Source: Mageeibacillus sp. UBA5734 (lineage in GTDB: Bacteria > Bacillota > Clostridia > Saccharofermentanales > UBA5734). Taken from it: DNA of 43,901 nt. The stretch covers positions 1 through 43,901 of the forward strand of contig DIGA01000120.1 of the NCBI GenBank assembly GCA_002419365.1. Reading direction: 5' to 3'. Below the pieces are notes generated by a model. The model saw only the letters and a program-made list of their open reading frames with translations, was not told where the DNA came from and searched no databases. Each line of letters opens with the position of its first letter. Position 1 is the first letter of the stretch. The translations under genes were made by a program, and so were the position numbers. Of this stretch, positions 25,041-33,129 are shown in pieces.

Positions 25041-25086
25041 TCAATCAGCGCCACGCCCCCGGTGCGGGAAAAATCAATCATGCAAC

Positions 25087-25122
25087 AAAAAAACCGCCAG
25101 CGCTTACAGCGTCAGCGGTTTT
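25087..25122 (-). terminator. Intrinsic terminator of tRNA-Gln
   Basis: On the minus strand AAAACCGC pairs with GCGGTTTT, continued by an inner CGCT-GTA-AGCG stem, and the stem runs into seven T. It begins 4 bases after the tRNA CCA end. Confidence 0.88.
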
Positions 25123-25126
25123 CAGT

Positions 25127-25200
25127 TGGCTGCCGGACTAGGATTCGAACCCAGACAGACTGAGTCAGAGTCAGTAGTGCTACCCTTACACCATCCGGCA
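25127..25200 (-). tRNA. tRNA-Gln (anticodon CUG)
   Basis: All arms fold: acceptor TGCCGGA/TCCGGCA, a D arm with a GTG/CAC stem, anticodon stem ACTGA/TCAGT around the loop CTCTGAC (anticodon CTG, reading CAG), and T arm CTGGG-TTCGAAT-CCTAG. The discriminator is G and CCA is encoded. The U1-A72 pair is normal for glutamine tRNAs. It has its own promoter and terminator. Confidence 0.97.
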
Positions 25201-25240
25201 ACGGATACTCCAGCTCGTGTCGAGCCACTCAGCAGAGAAA

Positions 25241-25269
25241 AATATACCACAGACCCCGGGGGGATGCAA
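25241..25269 (-). promoter_or_regulatory. Promoter of tRNA-Gln
   Basis: On the minus strand TTGCAT (25269-25264) and TATATT (25246-25241) are separated by 17 bases, and the tRNA begins about 40 bases downstream. A GC-rich spacer (CCCCCCGGGG) lies between the boxes. Confidence 0.7.
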
Positions 25270-25286
25270 GCCTTTGGACATCGGAT

Positions 25287-25315
25287 TTGACGCTTTTTAC
25301 CGGGAAGGCTACAGT
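25287..25315 (+). promoter_or_regulatory. Promoter of the D-Ala-D-Ala carboxypeptidase gene
   Basis: TTGACG (25287-25292) and TACAGT (25310-25315) are 17 bases apart, ending 35 bases before the start codon. It is back to back with the tRNA promoter. Confidence 0.55.
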
Positions 25316-25350
25316 GGAATCAGACATGGATCGGTGGGGGGTGAAAGACC

Positions 25351-26673
25351 ATGAAAAAACCAGACCGAAATTCAGCCATGCGATTGCACGGATTGACGTG
25401 TCAGCGGATGCCTGGGGCCCTGCTTATTGTGTGTGCGCTCGTCCTGGTAGGATTTCTGGCCTTTGCGGGTTGCGCCAGTCCGGTTCTGGCACAGTCAGCC
25501 TTGCAGCCGACGCAGACCGAGCTTTCTGATGTAGCATCCCAGCCCTTTTCCAGCTGGTCTGAGCCTGGCCCCCTGTCTGCAGCCGGCTGGCCATCTGTGG
25601 ACCAGATCAAGGCCAAGGCTTTTGTTGTGATCGACCGGACATCCAGTACGGTCTTGCTAGGTCTGAATGAGTCGTCCATCCAGTATCCGGCCAGCACGAC
25701 AAAAATCATGACCGCGCTGATCGCCCTGGACAATCTACCACTGAACCAGCAGCTGACGGTCAGCGCGACGGCGCTGGACTTGCCCTCCGATGCAGCCCGG
25801 GCTGGACTGGTCGAGGGTGAAGTCATCAGCGTGCGCGATACGTTGGCAGCCTTGATGCTGCGTTCCGGTAACGAAGCAGCGAACATGATCGCTGAGGCTG
25901 TCAGTGGCAGTCAGCAGTTGTTTGCAGCCAGGATGAACCATCAGGCCCGACTTCTGGGTTTGCAGCAGACTCATTTCGAAAACGCCCATGGACTGCATGA
26001 CCGGGAGCACCAGACCACGGCGCTGGAGATCGCACAGCTTGCAGCCATCGCCATGGAACATCCGGCTTTCCGCAACCTGGTCAGCACTCCAGTTTATGCC
26101 TTGCCGGCGACCAACAAGCACCCCTACAACGGCTGGAATATCCTGACCAACACGAATCTGCGGCTGCTTCTGGAGGAAACAGCAAACTACCAGTCAGATT
26201 TGCTGCAGAGCATCACGGGGATCAAGACGGGCACGACAGCCGCAGCCGGACAATGCCTGGTCTCGTCGGCGATCACGGTGGAAGGCCAGGAGCTGATCGC
26301 TGTGCTCCTGGGCGTCCAGGGCAACGATCCGGAAGGTAACCTCGTCGTCTACAGCCGTGCCCTGCTGGAGGCTGGCGCACAAAAAGCCAGCCTGCTCGGT
26401 CTGGCGCCGGCTGTTCCGGCCCAAGGTCAGCCCGCCAGCCCGTACGAGGAACAACGTATCAATCCCGCTGTAACCAGCCAGAACATCAGCCCGGAGAAAA
26501 CTCCCGTCGCGGCAGCGGATAGCAACCAGCAGCCAGCGGCGACTTTGCTCACTCTGGCCGATTGGCCCTACTGGCAGCTGGCAGCCATTGCTGGAGCTGG
26601 AGTGGTCTTGATTCTGGTCAGCTGGCTGTTTGGTTATCTTGCCGGCCGGCGTTCCTGGCGCAGGAGGCCGTAG
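25351..26673 (+). CDS. D-alanyl-D-alanine carboxypeptidase (low-mass PBP, DacA/DacF type)
   Basis: Membrane-bound penicillin-binding protein of 440 residues that removes the last D-Ala from peptidoglycan pentapeptides. It has an N-terminal signal region (about 23-48), the serine peptidase domain with Ser115-x-x-Lys118 (PASTTKIMTAL), Ser172-Gly-Asn174 (RSGNEAANM) and Lys292-Thr-Gly (GIKTGTTAAAG), then a Pro/Gln-rich linker and a C-terminal transmembrane helix (about 412-432) ending in RRSWRRRP. The terminal anchor replaces the amphipathic helix of PBP5. ATG 25351 follows a GGGGGGTGAAAG site. It converges with the radical-SAM operon 19 bases away, with no clear terminator between. Confidence 0.95.
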   Translation: MKKPDRNSAMRLHGLTCQRMPGALLIVCALVLVGFLAFAGCASPVLAQSALQPTQTELSDVASQPFSSWSEPGPLSAAGWPSVDQIKAKAFVVIDRTSSTVLLGLNESSIQYPASTTKIMTALIALDNLPLNQQLTVSATALDLPSDAARAGLVEGEVISVRDTLAALMLRSGNEAANMIAEAVSGSQQLFAARMNHQARLLGLQQTHFENAHGLHDREHQTTALEIAQLAAIAMEHPAFRNLVSTPVYALPATNKHPYNGWNILTNTNLRLLLEETANYQSDLLQSITGIKTGTTAAAGQCLVSSAITVEGQELIAVLLGVQGNDPEGNLVVYSRALLEAGAQKASLLGLAPAVPAQGQPASPYEEQRINPAVTSQNISPEKTPVAAADSNQQPAATLLTLADWPYWQLAAIAGAGVVLILVSWLFGYLAGRRSWRRRP

Positions 26674-26692
26674 GAGATCCAGCACGAGTCTT

Positions 26693-27985
26693 TCAGGACA
26701 AGGTGAAACGCTGGGGGAAGGCTTCCTGGCGGGCGGTCGACCAAGTCTTGTCGATGTAGGCTGTTGTGTAAAGCTGCTCGAGGTCATGATACAACTGAAT
26801 CGCCCGGCTGGTCAGGAGATAATCTGCTCCAGACCGGCGGAGGAGCCCGAGCAAGACAGCAAGGGCCATCTCCACCCCGTACAGCTTTTCCAGCGGTTGG
26901 CCGATAACTGTGGCAAAGCGCTGGTTGTCGATCAAGAGCCCGTAGGCACTCCAGAACAGGAAATAGGCGGCCCGTTGCCTGAGGCTGAAGGTGAGCTTCA
27001 GGGCTGTTGGCGACAGGCCTGTTCCCAGCCGCCCGATATAGCCATCCAGTGAAAACGTGTTGATCGCAAAACTTCGTTGCAGCAGGCTGGTGGCTGAGAG
27101 GCCAAATCCCAGGAAGGCATCGCGTGTCACGGAGGAATATTTGCCTGTTCCCGGTTGGGCAAACGTCCAGACCGAGGTTCGGACGAGCCCCAGCTCCTGG
27201 CAATAGTTGGCCAATTCAGCCAGCAGTTGACGCTTGGTCTTATTGTCCAGGGGCTGGTAACGATTGTCAGCATAGGTGAAGTCGATGAAGGGATAGGTCG
27301 ACACCTGGGTGGCGCCCCTTTCGAAAGCCAGCGCGATGTCACGGCGCAGGCTGTCCGGTGTCTGTCCGGGAATAGCGAAGATCAGGTCGACATCGATCAC
27401 GGGAAATCCGGCTTCGCGCACCCAGCCCAGCCGCTCGGTAAAACGGTCTTCGCTGCGTCCGATCCGTGCCAGAGCTTGTGGATCAAACGACTGCAGGCCG
27501 AGGCTGACCATGGTGATCCCAGCTGATCTCAGCTGCTGCAGATTTTCCGGGGTGATGTCCTGAGGATGCAGCTCGATGCCGATTCCGTCCGTGATTTCGA
27601 AATACTGCTGCAAACGACTGATGATTACGGGCAGGTCACCCAGCATCAGTGCTGGCGTGCCGCCACCAAAATAGAGACTGGTGACAGGGTGCCTTTCACC
27701 CCTGGTTTTCAGGCCAGGCGAAACCAGCTGCCTGGTCACAGCCTGTCCGGTGCGGTCGATTTCCTGCAGCAACGCGGGTAGATAAGCCGCGGCCTTTTCC
27801 GGTGTGTAGAGCTCGCGGCAATACGGACAAAAGCTGCACAGGGTGCGGCAAAACGGGATATGGACATAGAGGCCAAACCGGTCCAGACCAGTCACGTCGG
27901 GCTGCCAGTCAGGTGGACAGGCCTCGAAGGTGAACGGTTTTGCAGATCGGGTCAAGAGCAGGCGCAGCAGGCTCGAGGTCAGCAT
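26693..27985 (-). CDS. HemN-like radical-SAM protein (coproporphyrinogen III oxidase family)
   Basis: Radical-SAM protein of 430 residues related to oxygen-independent coproporphyrinogen oxidase (HemN), HemW and HutW. It has the YVHIPFC start of the family, with Cys46-x3-Cys50-x2-Cys53 and a further Cys56 (CRTLCSFCPYC), then SLYFGGGTP, GLQSFD and the IDVDLIFAIPGQT segment. Family members act in haem synthesis, haem trafficking or methyl transfer, so true HemN activity should not be assumed. The gene overlaps the preceding radical-SAM gene by 7 bases and closes a four-gene operon. There are no other haem genes nearby, which favours a specialised role. Confidence 0.9.
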   Translation of the reverse strand: MLTSSLLRLLLTRSAKPFTFEACPPDWQPDVTGLDRFGLYVHIPFCRTLCSFCPYCRELYTPEKAAAYLPALLQEIDRTGQAVTRQLVSPGLKTRGERHPVTSLYFGGGTPALMLGDLPVIISRLQQYFEITDGIGIELHPQDITPENLQQLRSAGITMVSLGLQSFDPQALARIGRSEDRFTERLGWVREAGFPVIDVDLIFAIPGQTPDSLRRDIALAFERGATQVSTYPFIDFTYADNRYQPLDNKTKRQLLAELANYCQELGLVRTSVWTFAQPGTGKYSSVTRDAFLGFGLSATSLLQRSFAINTFSLDGYIGRLGTGLSPTALKLTFSLRQRAAYFLFWSAYGLLIDNQRFATVIGQPLEKLYGVEMALAVLLGLLRRSGADYLLTSRAIQLYHDLEQLYTTAYIDKTWSTARQEAFPQRFTLS

Positions 27986-28902
27986 GACGACACCTTTTTC
28001 AGGAGACGCCCGTAGGTTTTGAACAGATCCAGCAGGACCCAGGGCCGGCCCGCAAAGACCAGGCTGTATTCAGCTGCGAACAAAAAGCCGCATTGCTGGC
28101 ACAGGCCTGGGATATCGCGGCAGCGGCCACACGTCCAGATCTGACCGCTTTCTGCCACCAGACAGTGGCGGCTGGGGACAGGCGCCCCGTTCCGGGCGAT
28201 GTGCGGCAGGGCGTGCTTGAGATTGAGAACCGGATAGCCCTGGTCGATCAGGGTGGCGATCCGGCGGCTGGCAGCCAGTTTTTCAGCTCTGCTCAGAGCC
28301 AGGGATTCAGTTCCCGGATAGGGGGTATGGAAATTGTAGGAGACTGCCTGGATCGCGGGCAGACATCTGGCCAGTTTGGCCACGGTCTCGATATCGGCCA
28401 GATTGATCGTGTTGATTGCCATGTAGAGAACGACTGGGACGTTCCTGTCCTGGCGGATGGTCTCCAGGACCTGGTCATAAGTTTCGCCCCGGATGGCATT
28501 GTGATGCTCGCGGTTGCCATCAAGGCTGACCAGATAAAGATCGATGCCTGGAGCAGACAGCGGCCATGTACCGTTGGTCACAGCATTGACCAGCCAATAG
28601 CCCATCTGCCGGGCAAGCTGTACCACATCCGGAAAAGTGTGTTCACCGTCAGTCCACAACAGGGGTTCGCCACCATAAAGGAACAGGATCCGGCAGCCAC
28701 GGTCAAAGAGGGCCTGCAAGTCCGCCTGGATTTGCTCAAAAGGATAGTCCTGGCACACGAGGTTGCTGACGGCACAGTGGCGGCAGTGGAGGTTGCAGCG
28801 GTTGGTCAGGATCACCGAGCCGATCAGAGGCCGGTTGCGCTGCCAGAGAAATGCCAGAAGGCCGCGTCCAGCCAGCCTGAGGAAAATCTGCGGACTGATC
28901 AT
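27979..28902 (-). CDS. Radical-SAM protein with cysteine-rich C-terminus
   Basis: A 307-residue radical-SAM enzyme. The cluster motif is Cys36-x3-Cys40-x2-Cys43 (TNRCNLHCRHC), followed by the FLYGGEPLLW and YLVSLDGNREHHNAIRG segments usual in MoaA/PqqE-like and HpnH-like enzymes. The C-terminal region around 245-275 has a cluster of cysteines (SRHCLVAESGQIWTCGRC, then LCQQC) that could hold an auxiliary Fe-S cluster, as in SPASM or Twitch domains. It overlaps genes on both sides (4 and 7 bases), so it is translated with the HemN-like protein. The substrate is unknown, and no short precursor-peptide gene was recognised nearby. Confidence 0.9.
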   Translation of the reverse strand: MISPQIFLRLAGRGLLAFLWQRNRPLIGSVILTNRCNLHCRHCAVSNLVCQDYPFEQIQADLQALFDRGCRILFLYGGEPLLWTDGEHTFPDVVQLARQMGYWLVNAVTNGTWPLSAPGIDLYLVSLDGNREHHNAIRGETYDQVLETIRQDRNVPVVLYMAINTINLADIETVAKLARCLPAIQAVSYNFHTPYPGTESLALSRAEKLAASRRIATLIDQGYPVLNLKHALPHIARNGAPVPSRHCLVAESGQIWTCGRCRDIPGLCQQCGFLFAAEYSLVFAGRPWVLLDLFKTYGRLLKKVSSC

Positions 28903-29099
28903 GGCCTGCGGCTCTTGTCCAGCACAGACAGCATCGCCTGATACTGTTCGGCGCTGATCTCGCCACGGGCAAAGCGCTCACGCAGGATCTGCACGGCCCG
29001 GTCGTGCGCCTGGCCAGTCCGGAGTGAAGGCAGATGCTGGCGCAACATGCGATAGGCAATGAGACAGACCACGGCCCAGAACAGAAGATAAAACAGCAT
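28899..29099 (-). CDS. Small SHOCT-domain membrane protein
   Basis: A 66-residue protein from the first ATG: a transmembrane helix (LFYLLFWAVVCLIAYRML) and a SHOCT domain (about 36-62, AVQILRERFARGEISAEQYQ). SHOCT domains are short oligomerisation modules common in small membrane proteins. The ATG has no ribosome binding site; an excellent one, GAGGGGAGGGA (29187-29177), stands 5 bases before an in-frame CTG at 29171, which would add 24 residues and lengthen the hydrophobic segment. The gene overlaps the radical-SAM gene by 4 bases and follows the phosphorylase gene closely. Confidence 0.8.
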   Translation of the reverse strand: MLFYLLFWAVVCLIAYRMLRQHLPSLRTGQAHDRAVQILRERFARGEISAEQYQAMLSVLDKSRRP

Positions 29100-29195
29100 C
29101 GAGACCAGGCCGAGCCACCAGGTGCCACCCGATTGCAGCAGGAGTCTGACCGAATCGTAAAAGGGGTGCAGAAAAATCCCTCCCCTCGGGATGTG

Positions 29196-30515
29196 TTAGA
29201 CCACGTCGCGGATGATGTCGAGGATGACAGGCGGTGGTGAAAAATGAGCGCGCCCGGACTCGATGGTCAGGGCTGCCTGGACCATGGCCGTGGCAGCTGC
29301 GAGACGCACTGGATCATTGGCCAGGAGATCGACCATGATTTCGCCGGCAGTAACCGTGTCTCCCAGGCGCTTGCGCAGGACCAGGCCCACAGCTGGATCG
29401 ATCGCATCGCCTTTGCGTTCACGGCCGCCACCGAGGGCGATCAGGGCCCGGCCGAGCTCGGCAGACTCCATATGGGTCAGTACGCCTGTTGCCTCAGCCC
29501 GGACCTGCTGGTGCAACCTGGCCTGGGGCAGGAGGTCGAGATGGTCCACCACGTCGGGATGACCGTTCTGGGCTTGGATGACCTCAGCCAGCTTGCGCGC
29601 AGCGGCTCCATTTTGCAGCGCGGCCTGCAGCAGGGAGCGAGCCTCTTCGTCTGACTTGGCTTTGCCAGCCAGCCGCAGCATCTCACTGCCAAGTGTCAGC
29701 GCGACCTCGAGCAGGTCGCCTGTCACACGCCCCTGAAGGACATCGACGGCTTCCTGGACCTCGAGGCTGTTGCCGATCAGATTGCCCAGCGGCTGGTCCA
29801 TGCTGGAGATGATCGCCACCACCTGGCGCCCGACCTGGTGACCAATCGCCACCATCTGGCGGGCCAGGGCCCGGGCGGACTCCAGGTCAGGCATGAAGGC
29901 ACCGTTGCCGCATTTGACATCGAGCACGATGGCGTCAGCACCGGCGGCGATTTTCTTGCTCATGATCGAAGCGGCGATCAGAGGGATCGATTCGATCGTG
30001 CCGGTGACATCCCGGAGGGCATAGAGTTTCTTGTCAGCCGGTGTCAGGTCATCGGTCTGGGCCAGGATCACGGCCCCGATGGCCTGAGCCTGGGCGATGG
30101 CTTCATCTGTGGACAGTCCGGTCACGAACCCGGGGATCGATTCCAGTTTGTCAATCGTACCACCGGTGAAGCCCAGGCCACGGCCGGACATCTTGACCAC
30201 CGGAACGCCACAGGCGGCAACCAGCGGCAGGACGACGAGGGTTGTGGTATCCGCGATGCCGCCCGTGCTGTGCTTGTCGACTTTGATGCCGGGAATGCCG
30301 GACAAGTCGAGCTGGCGGCCGGAACGGGCCATCGCCAGGGTCAGATCGCTGGTTTCACGGTCATCGAGCCCTTTGAGGAACATCGCCATCAGCATGGCCG
30401 AGACTTGGTAGTCCGGCCAACTGCCATCACTGGCTCCAGCTACAAACAAGTCAATCTCGTTTGATGTCAGGGCATTGCCATTGCGTTTCTTGATAATCAG
30501 ATCGACGTTGCTCAT
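29196..30515 (-). CDS. Pyrimidine-nucleoside (thymidine) phosphorylase
   Basis: Splits thymidine or uridine with phosphate into base and (deoxy)ribose 1-phosphate; cytoplasmic salvage enzyme. The 439-residue protein shows the phosphate-binding KHSTGGIAD (81-89) and the family signature KMSGRGLGFTGGTIDKLE (108-125), with the substrate lysine region SKKIAAGADAIVLDVKCG. The length fits both DeoA and the broader-specificity Pdp, which I cannot separate. ATG 30515 follows GGTGGAG by 4 bases; a reading to 30644 would extend upstream of the predicted start of transcription. It is the first gene of the operon that continues into the SHOCT and radical-SAM genes. Confidence 0.95.
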   Translation of the reverse strand: MSNVDLIIKKRNGNALTSNEIDLFVAGASDGSWPDYQVSAMLMAMFLKGLDDRETSDLTLAMARSGRQLDLSGIPGIKVDKHSTGGIADTTTLVVLPLVAACGVPVVKMSGRGLGFTGGTIDKLESIPGFVTGLSTDEAIAQAQAIGAVILAQTDDLTPADKKLYALRDVTGTIESIPLIAASIMSKKIAAGADAIVLDVKCGNGAFMPDLESARALARQMVAIGHQVGRQVVAIISSMDQPLGNLIGNSLEVQEAVDVLQGRVTGDLLEVALTLGSEMLRLAGKAKSDEEARSLLQAALQNGAAARKLAEVIQAQNGHPDVVDHLDLLPQARLHQQVRAEATGVLTHMESAELGRALIALGGGRERKGDAIDPAVGLVLRKRLGDTVTAGEIMVDLLANDPVRLAAATAMVQAALTIESGRAHFSPPPVILDIIRDVV

Positions 30516-30546
30516 CTTGCTCCACCCGCCTTGCTTGATACGTTCG

Positions 30547-30555
30547 ATTATATCA
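30547..30555 (-). promoter_or_regulatory. Extended -10 promoter of the phosphorylase operon
   Basis: On the minus strand TGA-TATAAT is a perfect extended -10 element; the -35 region (TTCTCT) is poor, as is common when TGn is present. It lies 32 bases before the phosphorylase start codon. Confidence 0.6.
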
Positions 30556-30561
30556 TTGCCT

Positions 30562-30590
30562 TTGACCTGAGAGAAAATCAGGGGGATAAT
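30562..30590 (+). promoter_or_regulatory. Promoter of the MATE exporter gene
   Basis: TTGACC (30562-30567) and GATAAT (30585-30590) are 17 bases apart, 38 bases before the start codon. It directly abuts the opposing phosphorylase promoter, so the two may compete for polymerase. Confidence 0.68.
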
Positions 30591-30628
30591 GATGAAACTC
30601 ATTGCCATCGCATTCTGGAGCCATTTGC

Positions 30629-32014
30629 ATGTACGACCGCCCAACGATCCTCCACCTGAGCCGCACCATTATCCGGCTGTCTCTGCCGGTTCTGGTCGAG
30701 CAGTTTTTCATCGTCCTGATGGGGGCTGTCAGCACCATGCTGGTCGGAAACCTCGGGCGCGAGGCCGTTTCGGCTGTTGGCAACATCGATACGATCAACA
30801 ATGTGATGATCTCGGTTTTTTCTTCGGTTGCGATTGGCGGGACGGTCCTCGTCGCCCAGTTCACAGGGCGTGAAGACCGTGCGTCCGCCAGCCGGGCAGC
30901 CAGCCAGGCCGTGCTGGCCAGCATTGTGCTGTCGCTGGTGCTGACTGCGCTGGTTGCAGGCTACCAGCAGGGACTGGTCGACCTCTTGTTCGGCCGGACC
31001 GAAGTTCTGGTGCGGCAGCATTCGCTCGCATACCTTGGCATTGTCGTCTGGTCCTACCCGCCGCTGGCCCTGGCAACAACTGCTTTTGGCGTCCTGCGCG
31101 GCAATGGCAACATGAAAGCGCCCATGATGATTTCGATTGTCATGAATCTGGCCAATATTCTCTTGAGTTCAGTCCTGATCTATGGCTATCGCCTCGACCT
31201 GGGTTTCATCCGCTGGGCAACTCCAGCCTATGGCGTGACGGGCGCGGCACTGGGCCTGACACTGGCCCGCGTGCTGGGGTTTGTCCTGGCCATTGTCATG
31301 CTCAGAAAAAGCGACCTCGCCTTTCCCTGGTCACCGCGCCATTTTCTGGCCGTGGACCGGAAGAAAATGGGCACAATCCTGTTCCTCGGTGTCCCGGCAG
31401 GCTTTGAACAGCTGATGTTCAATGGCGGCAAACTGATCGTCCAACTCTTCATTGTCCGGCTGGGAACGGTAGCCCTGGCGGCCAATGCCATCTGCAACTC
31501 GATCGCGGCTTTTGCAACCATGCCAACCGTGGCCATGAGCCTGGCCTTGACCACGATCGTTGGCCAGGCCATGGGCCGCCGGGACAAGGAAGGCGCCCGG
31601 ACCTTGCTGACGTTTGCCATCCCATTTTGCTCCGCGATCCTGGTCGGGATGTCCATGCTGTTTTTGCCTGTGATTGGGCCGGTGATCGGCCTCTACACCC
31701 AGGATGCAGCGACCCGGCAGACTGCTCTGCCGATCATGATCCTGTATCTGTTTGCTCAGCCGCTGCTCTGGCCACCCTCTTTTGCCCTGGCTGCCGGTTT
31801 CCGCGGCGCAGGCGATGTGCGCTACCAGCTGGTTGTGACCATGGTCAGCATGTGGGTGCTGCGCATCGGCCTCGGTTACCTGCTGACTGCTGTTTTTTCA
31901 ATTGGTGTGATCGGGGTCTGGATCGCCATGATCAGCGACTGGGCGTTGCGCTCCCTGCTGTTCACTCTGCGTCTGCGGAGCGGGAGGTGGCTGAACCGGG
32001 ATCTGGTCGCTTGA
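30629..32014 (+). CDS. MATE-family multidrug/metabolite exporter
   Basis: Inner-membrane antiporter of 461 residues that expels cationic compounds in exchange for sodium or protons. Twelve hydrophobic segments are visible in two homologous halves; the first half begins LSLPVLVEQFFIVLMGAVSTMLVG and the second FLGVPAGFEQLMFNGGKLIVQ. The ALAANAICNSIAAFATMP and GQAMGRRDKEGA segments are typical of the family. ATG 30629 follows GGAG by 9 bases; an upstream TTG at 30602 is less likely. It is divergent from the phosphorylase operon and converges with a LacI-type gene. Confidence 0.94.
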   Translation: MYDRPTILHLSRTIIRLSLPVLVEQFFIVLMGAVSTMLVGNLGREAVSAVGNIDTINNVMISVFSSVAIGGTVLVAQFTGREDRASASRAASQAVLASIVLSLVLTALVAGYQQGLVDLLFGRTEVLVRQHSLAYLGIVVWSYPPLALATTAFGVLRGNGNMKAPMMISIVMNLANILLSSVLIYGYRLDLGFIRWATPAYGVTGAALGLTLARVLGFVLAIVMLRKSDLAFPWSPRHFLAVDRKKMGTILFLGVPAGFEQLMFNGGKLIVQLFIVRLGTVALAANAICNSIAAFATMPTVAMSLALTTIVGQAMGRRDKEGARTLLTFAIPFCSAILVGMSMLFLPVIGPVIGLYTQDAATRQTALPIMILYLFAQPLLWPPSFALAAGFRGAGDVRYQLVVTMVSMWVLRIGLGYLLTAVFSIGVIGVWIAMISDWALRSLLFTLRLRSGRWLNRDLVA

Positions 32015-32076
32015 AAATCCGCGCGAGAAACATCACGCTTGTTCGATCGCAGGCCCATCAGCTCCGGATAGATGAC

Positions 32077-33054
32077 TCAGGTGGATTCGCGGATGACCAG
32101 TTCAACTGGCAGGATCGTCCGGGTTGGGGTGGGGACACCGTTCATTTTGCGTTCCAGGATCTCCAGCATCTGGATCGCCATGGCTTCAACCGGTTGATGG
32201 ACGGTCGTCAAGGCTGGCTGGAGCAGGCTGGCGATCTGGACATCGTCAAAGCCAGCGACCCGGATGTCGTCCGGAACGCGTTTGCCCCGGGCTGCCAGTT
32301 GCCGGACCACCTGGGCGGCGATGACATCACTGGAGGCAAAAATGCCATCCACCTGGGGATTTGCATCCAGGGCTTTGGCGATCGAGGATTCATATTGCTG
32401 GCTGTTGAAGGAAGCTTCCTCTGTCTCATAGACTGCAAAATGGCGGCCGGAGGCTTCACAGACCTCGAGGAAACCACTGCCGCGCTGGTTGGAGTATTGC
32501 CGGACCGTACTGCTGCCTGAAATGTAGAGCAGATTGCGGCAGCCCCGGGCAATCAGATGACGGGCGATCAGTCGACCGCCTTCAAAATTGTCGGCGCTGA
32601 CCATCGGGATATCGGGCGACAGTTCCCGGTCAAAGGACAGCAAGGGCAAGTTGGCGTTGAGGAAGGGTTTGATTTCTGTCGTCCGGCTGGCCAGGATGAT
32701 ACCGTCAACTTTGTTACGCTTGAGCATGTCGAGGTAGGCCAGTTCTTTTTCTTCGTCATGGCGGGAATTCGCTAACAGGATCTTGTAGCCGCGCCGGGCG
32801 GCTTCGAATTCAAGGGCGTTGACCAGCAGACCGAAAAAGGGATGGACGATCGAAGGAACAATCACGCCAATGATGCGGGAACGCTGGAAAATCAGCGACC
32901 GGGCCAATTCATTGGGCTGGTAGTCGAGCGATTTCATGGCCGACATCACTTTGGTTCTGGTTTCATTGCTGATATATCCGCGGTTATTCAGGACCCGTGA
33001 GACAGTTGTCACCGTAACGCCAGCCAATTTTGCCACATCTTTCAGAGTTGTCAT
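32077..33054 (-). CDS. LacI-family transcriptional regulator
   Basis: Sugar-responsive repressor of 325 residues. The N-terminal helix-turn-helix (LKDVAKLAGVTVTTVSRVLN, about 3-22) and hinge (NELARSL) are classical; the effector domain starts IIGVIVPSIVHPFFG and continues to about residue 320 with the usual GFDDVQIASLLQPALTTVHQP segment near the end. It is head to head with another LacI-type gene across 75 bases and may control that operon or itself. The effector is unknown. Confidence 0.95.
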   Translation of the reverse strand: MTTLKDVAKLAGVTVTTVSRVLNNRGYISNETRTKVMSAMKSLDYQPNELARSLIFQRSRIIGVIVPSIVHPFFGLLVNALEFEAARRGYKILLANSRHDEEKELAYLDMLKRNKVDGIILASRTTEIKPFLNANLPLLSFDRELSPDIPMVSADNFEGGRLIARHLIARGCRNLLYISGSSTVRQYSNQRGSGFLEVCEASGRHFAVYETEEASFNSQQYESSIAKALDANPQVDGIFASSDVIAAQVVRQLAARGKRVPDDIRVAGFDDVQIASLLQPALTTVHQPVEAMAIQMLEILERKMNGVPTPTRTILPVELVIREST

Positions 33055-33129
33055 GTCTGTCTCCTTCTGTTCCCGAAGTCCAATATAGTTTACAATAATC
33101 GCATCAAACTGAGAAGCAGGGTAACCGAT

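Noticed and set aside
26693..27985. Naming this gene hemN
   Set aside because: Only the general HemN/HemW/HutW pattern is visible and the context contains no haem-synthesis genes, so no gene symbol is given.
26693..28902. A RiPP-type peptide-modification cluster
   Set aside because: No plausible short precursor-peptide gene with its own ribosome binding site, no peptidase and no RRE-like domain were recognised; the only small gene encodes a SHOCT membrane protein.
33087..33110. An operator in the shared region of the two LacI-type genes (AGTTT-N14-AAACT)
   Set aside because: The arms are only 5 bp with a long spacer, and such repeats are expected by chance in AT-rich intergenic DNA.
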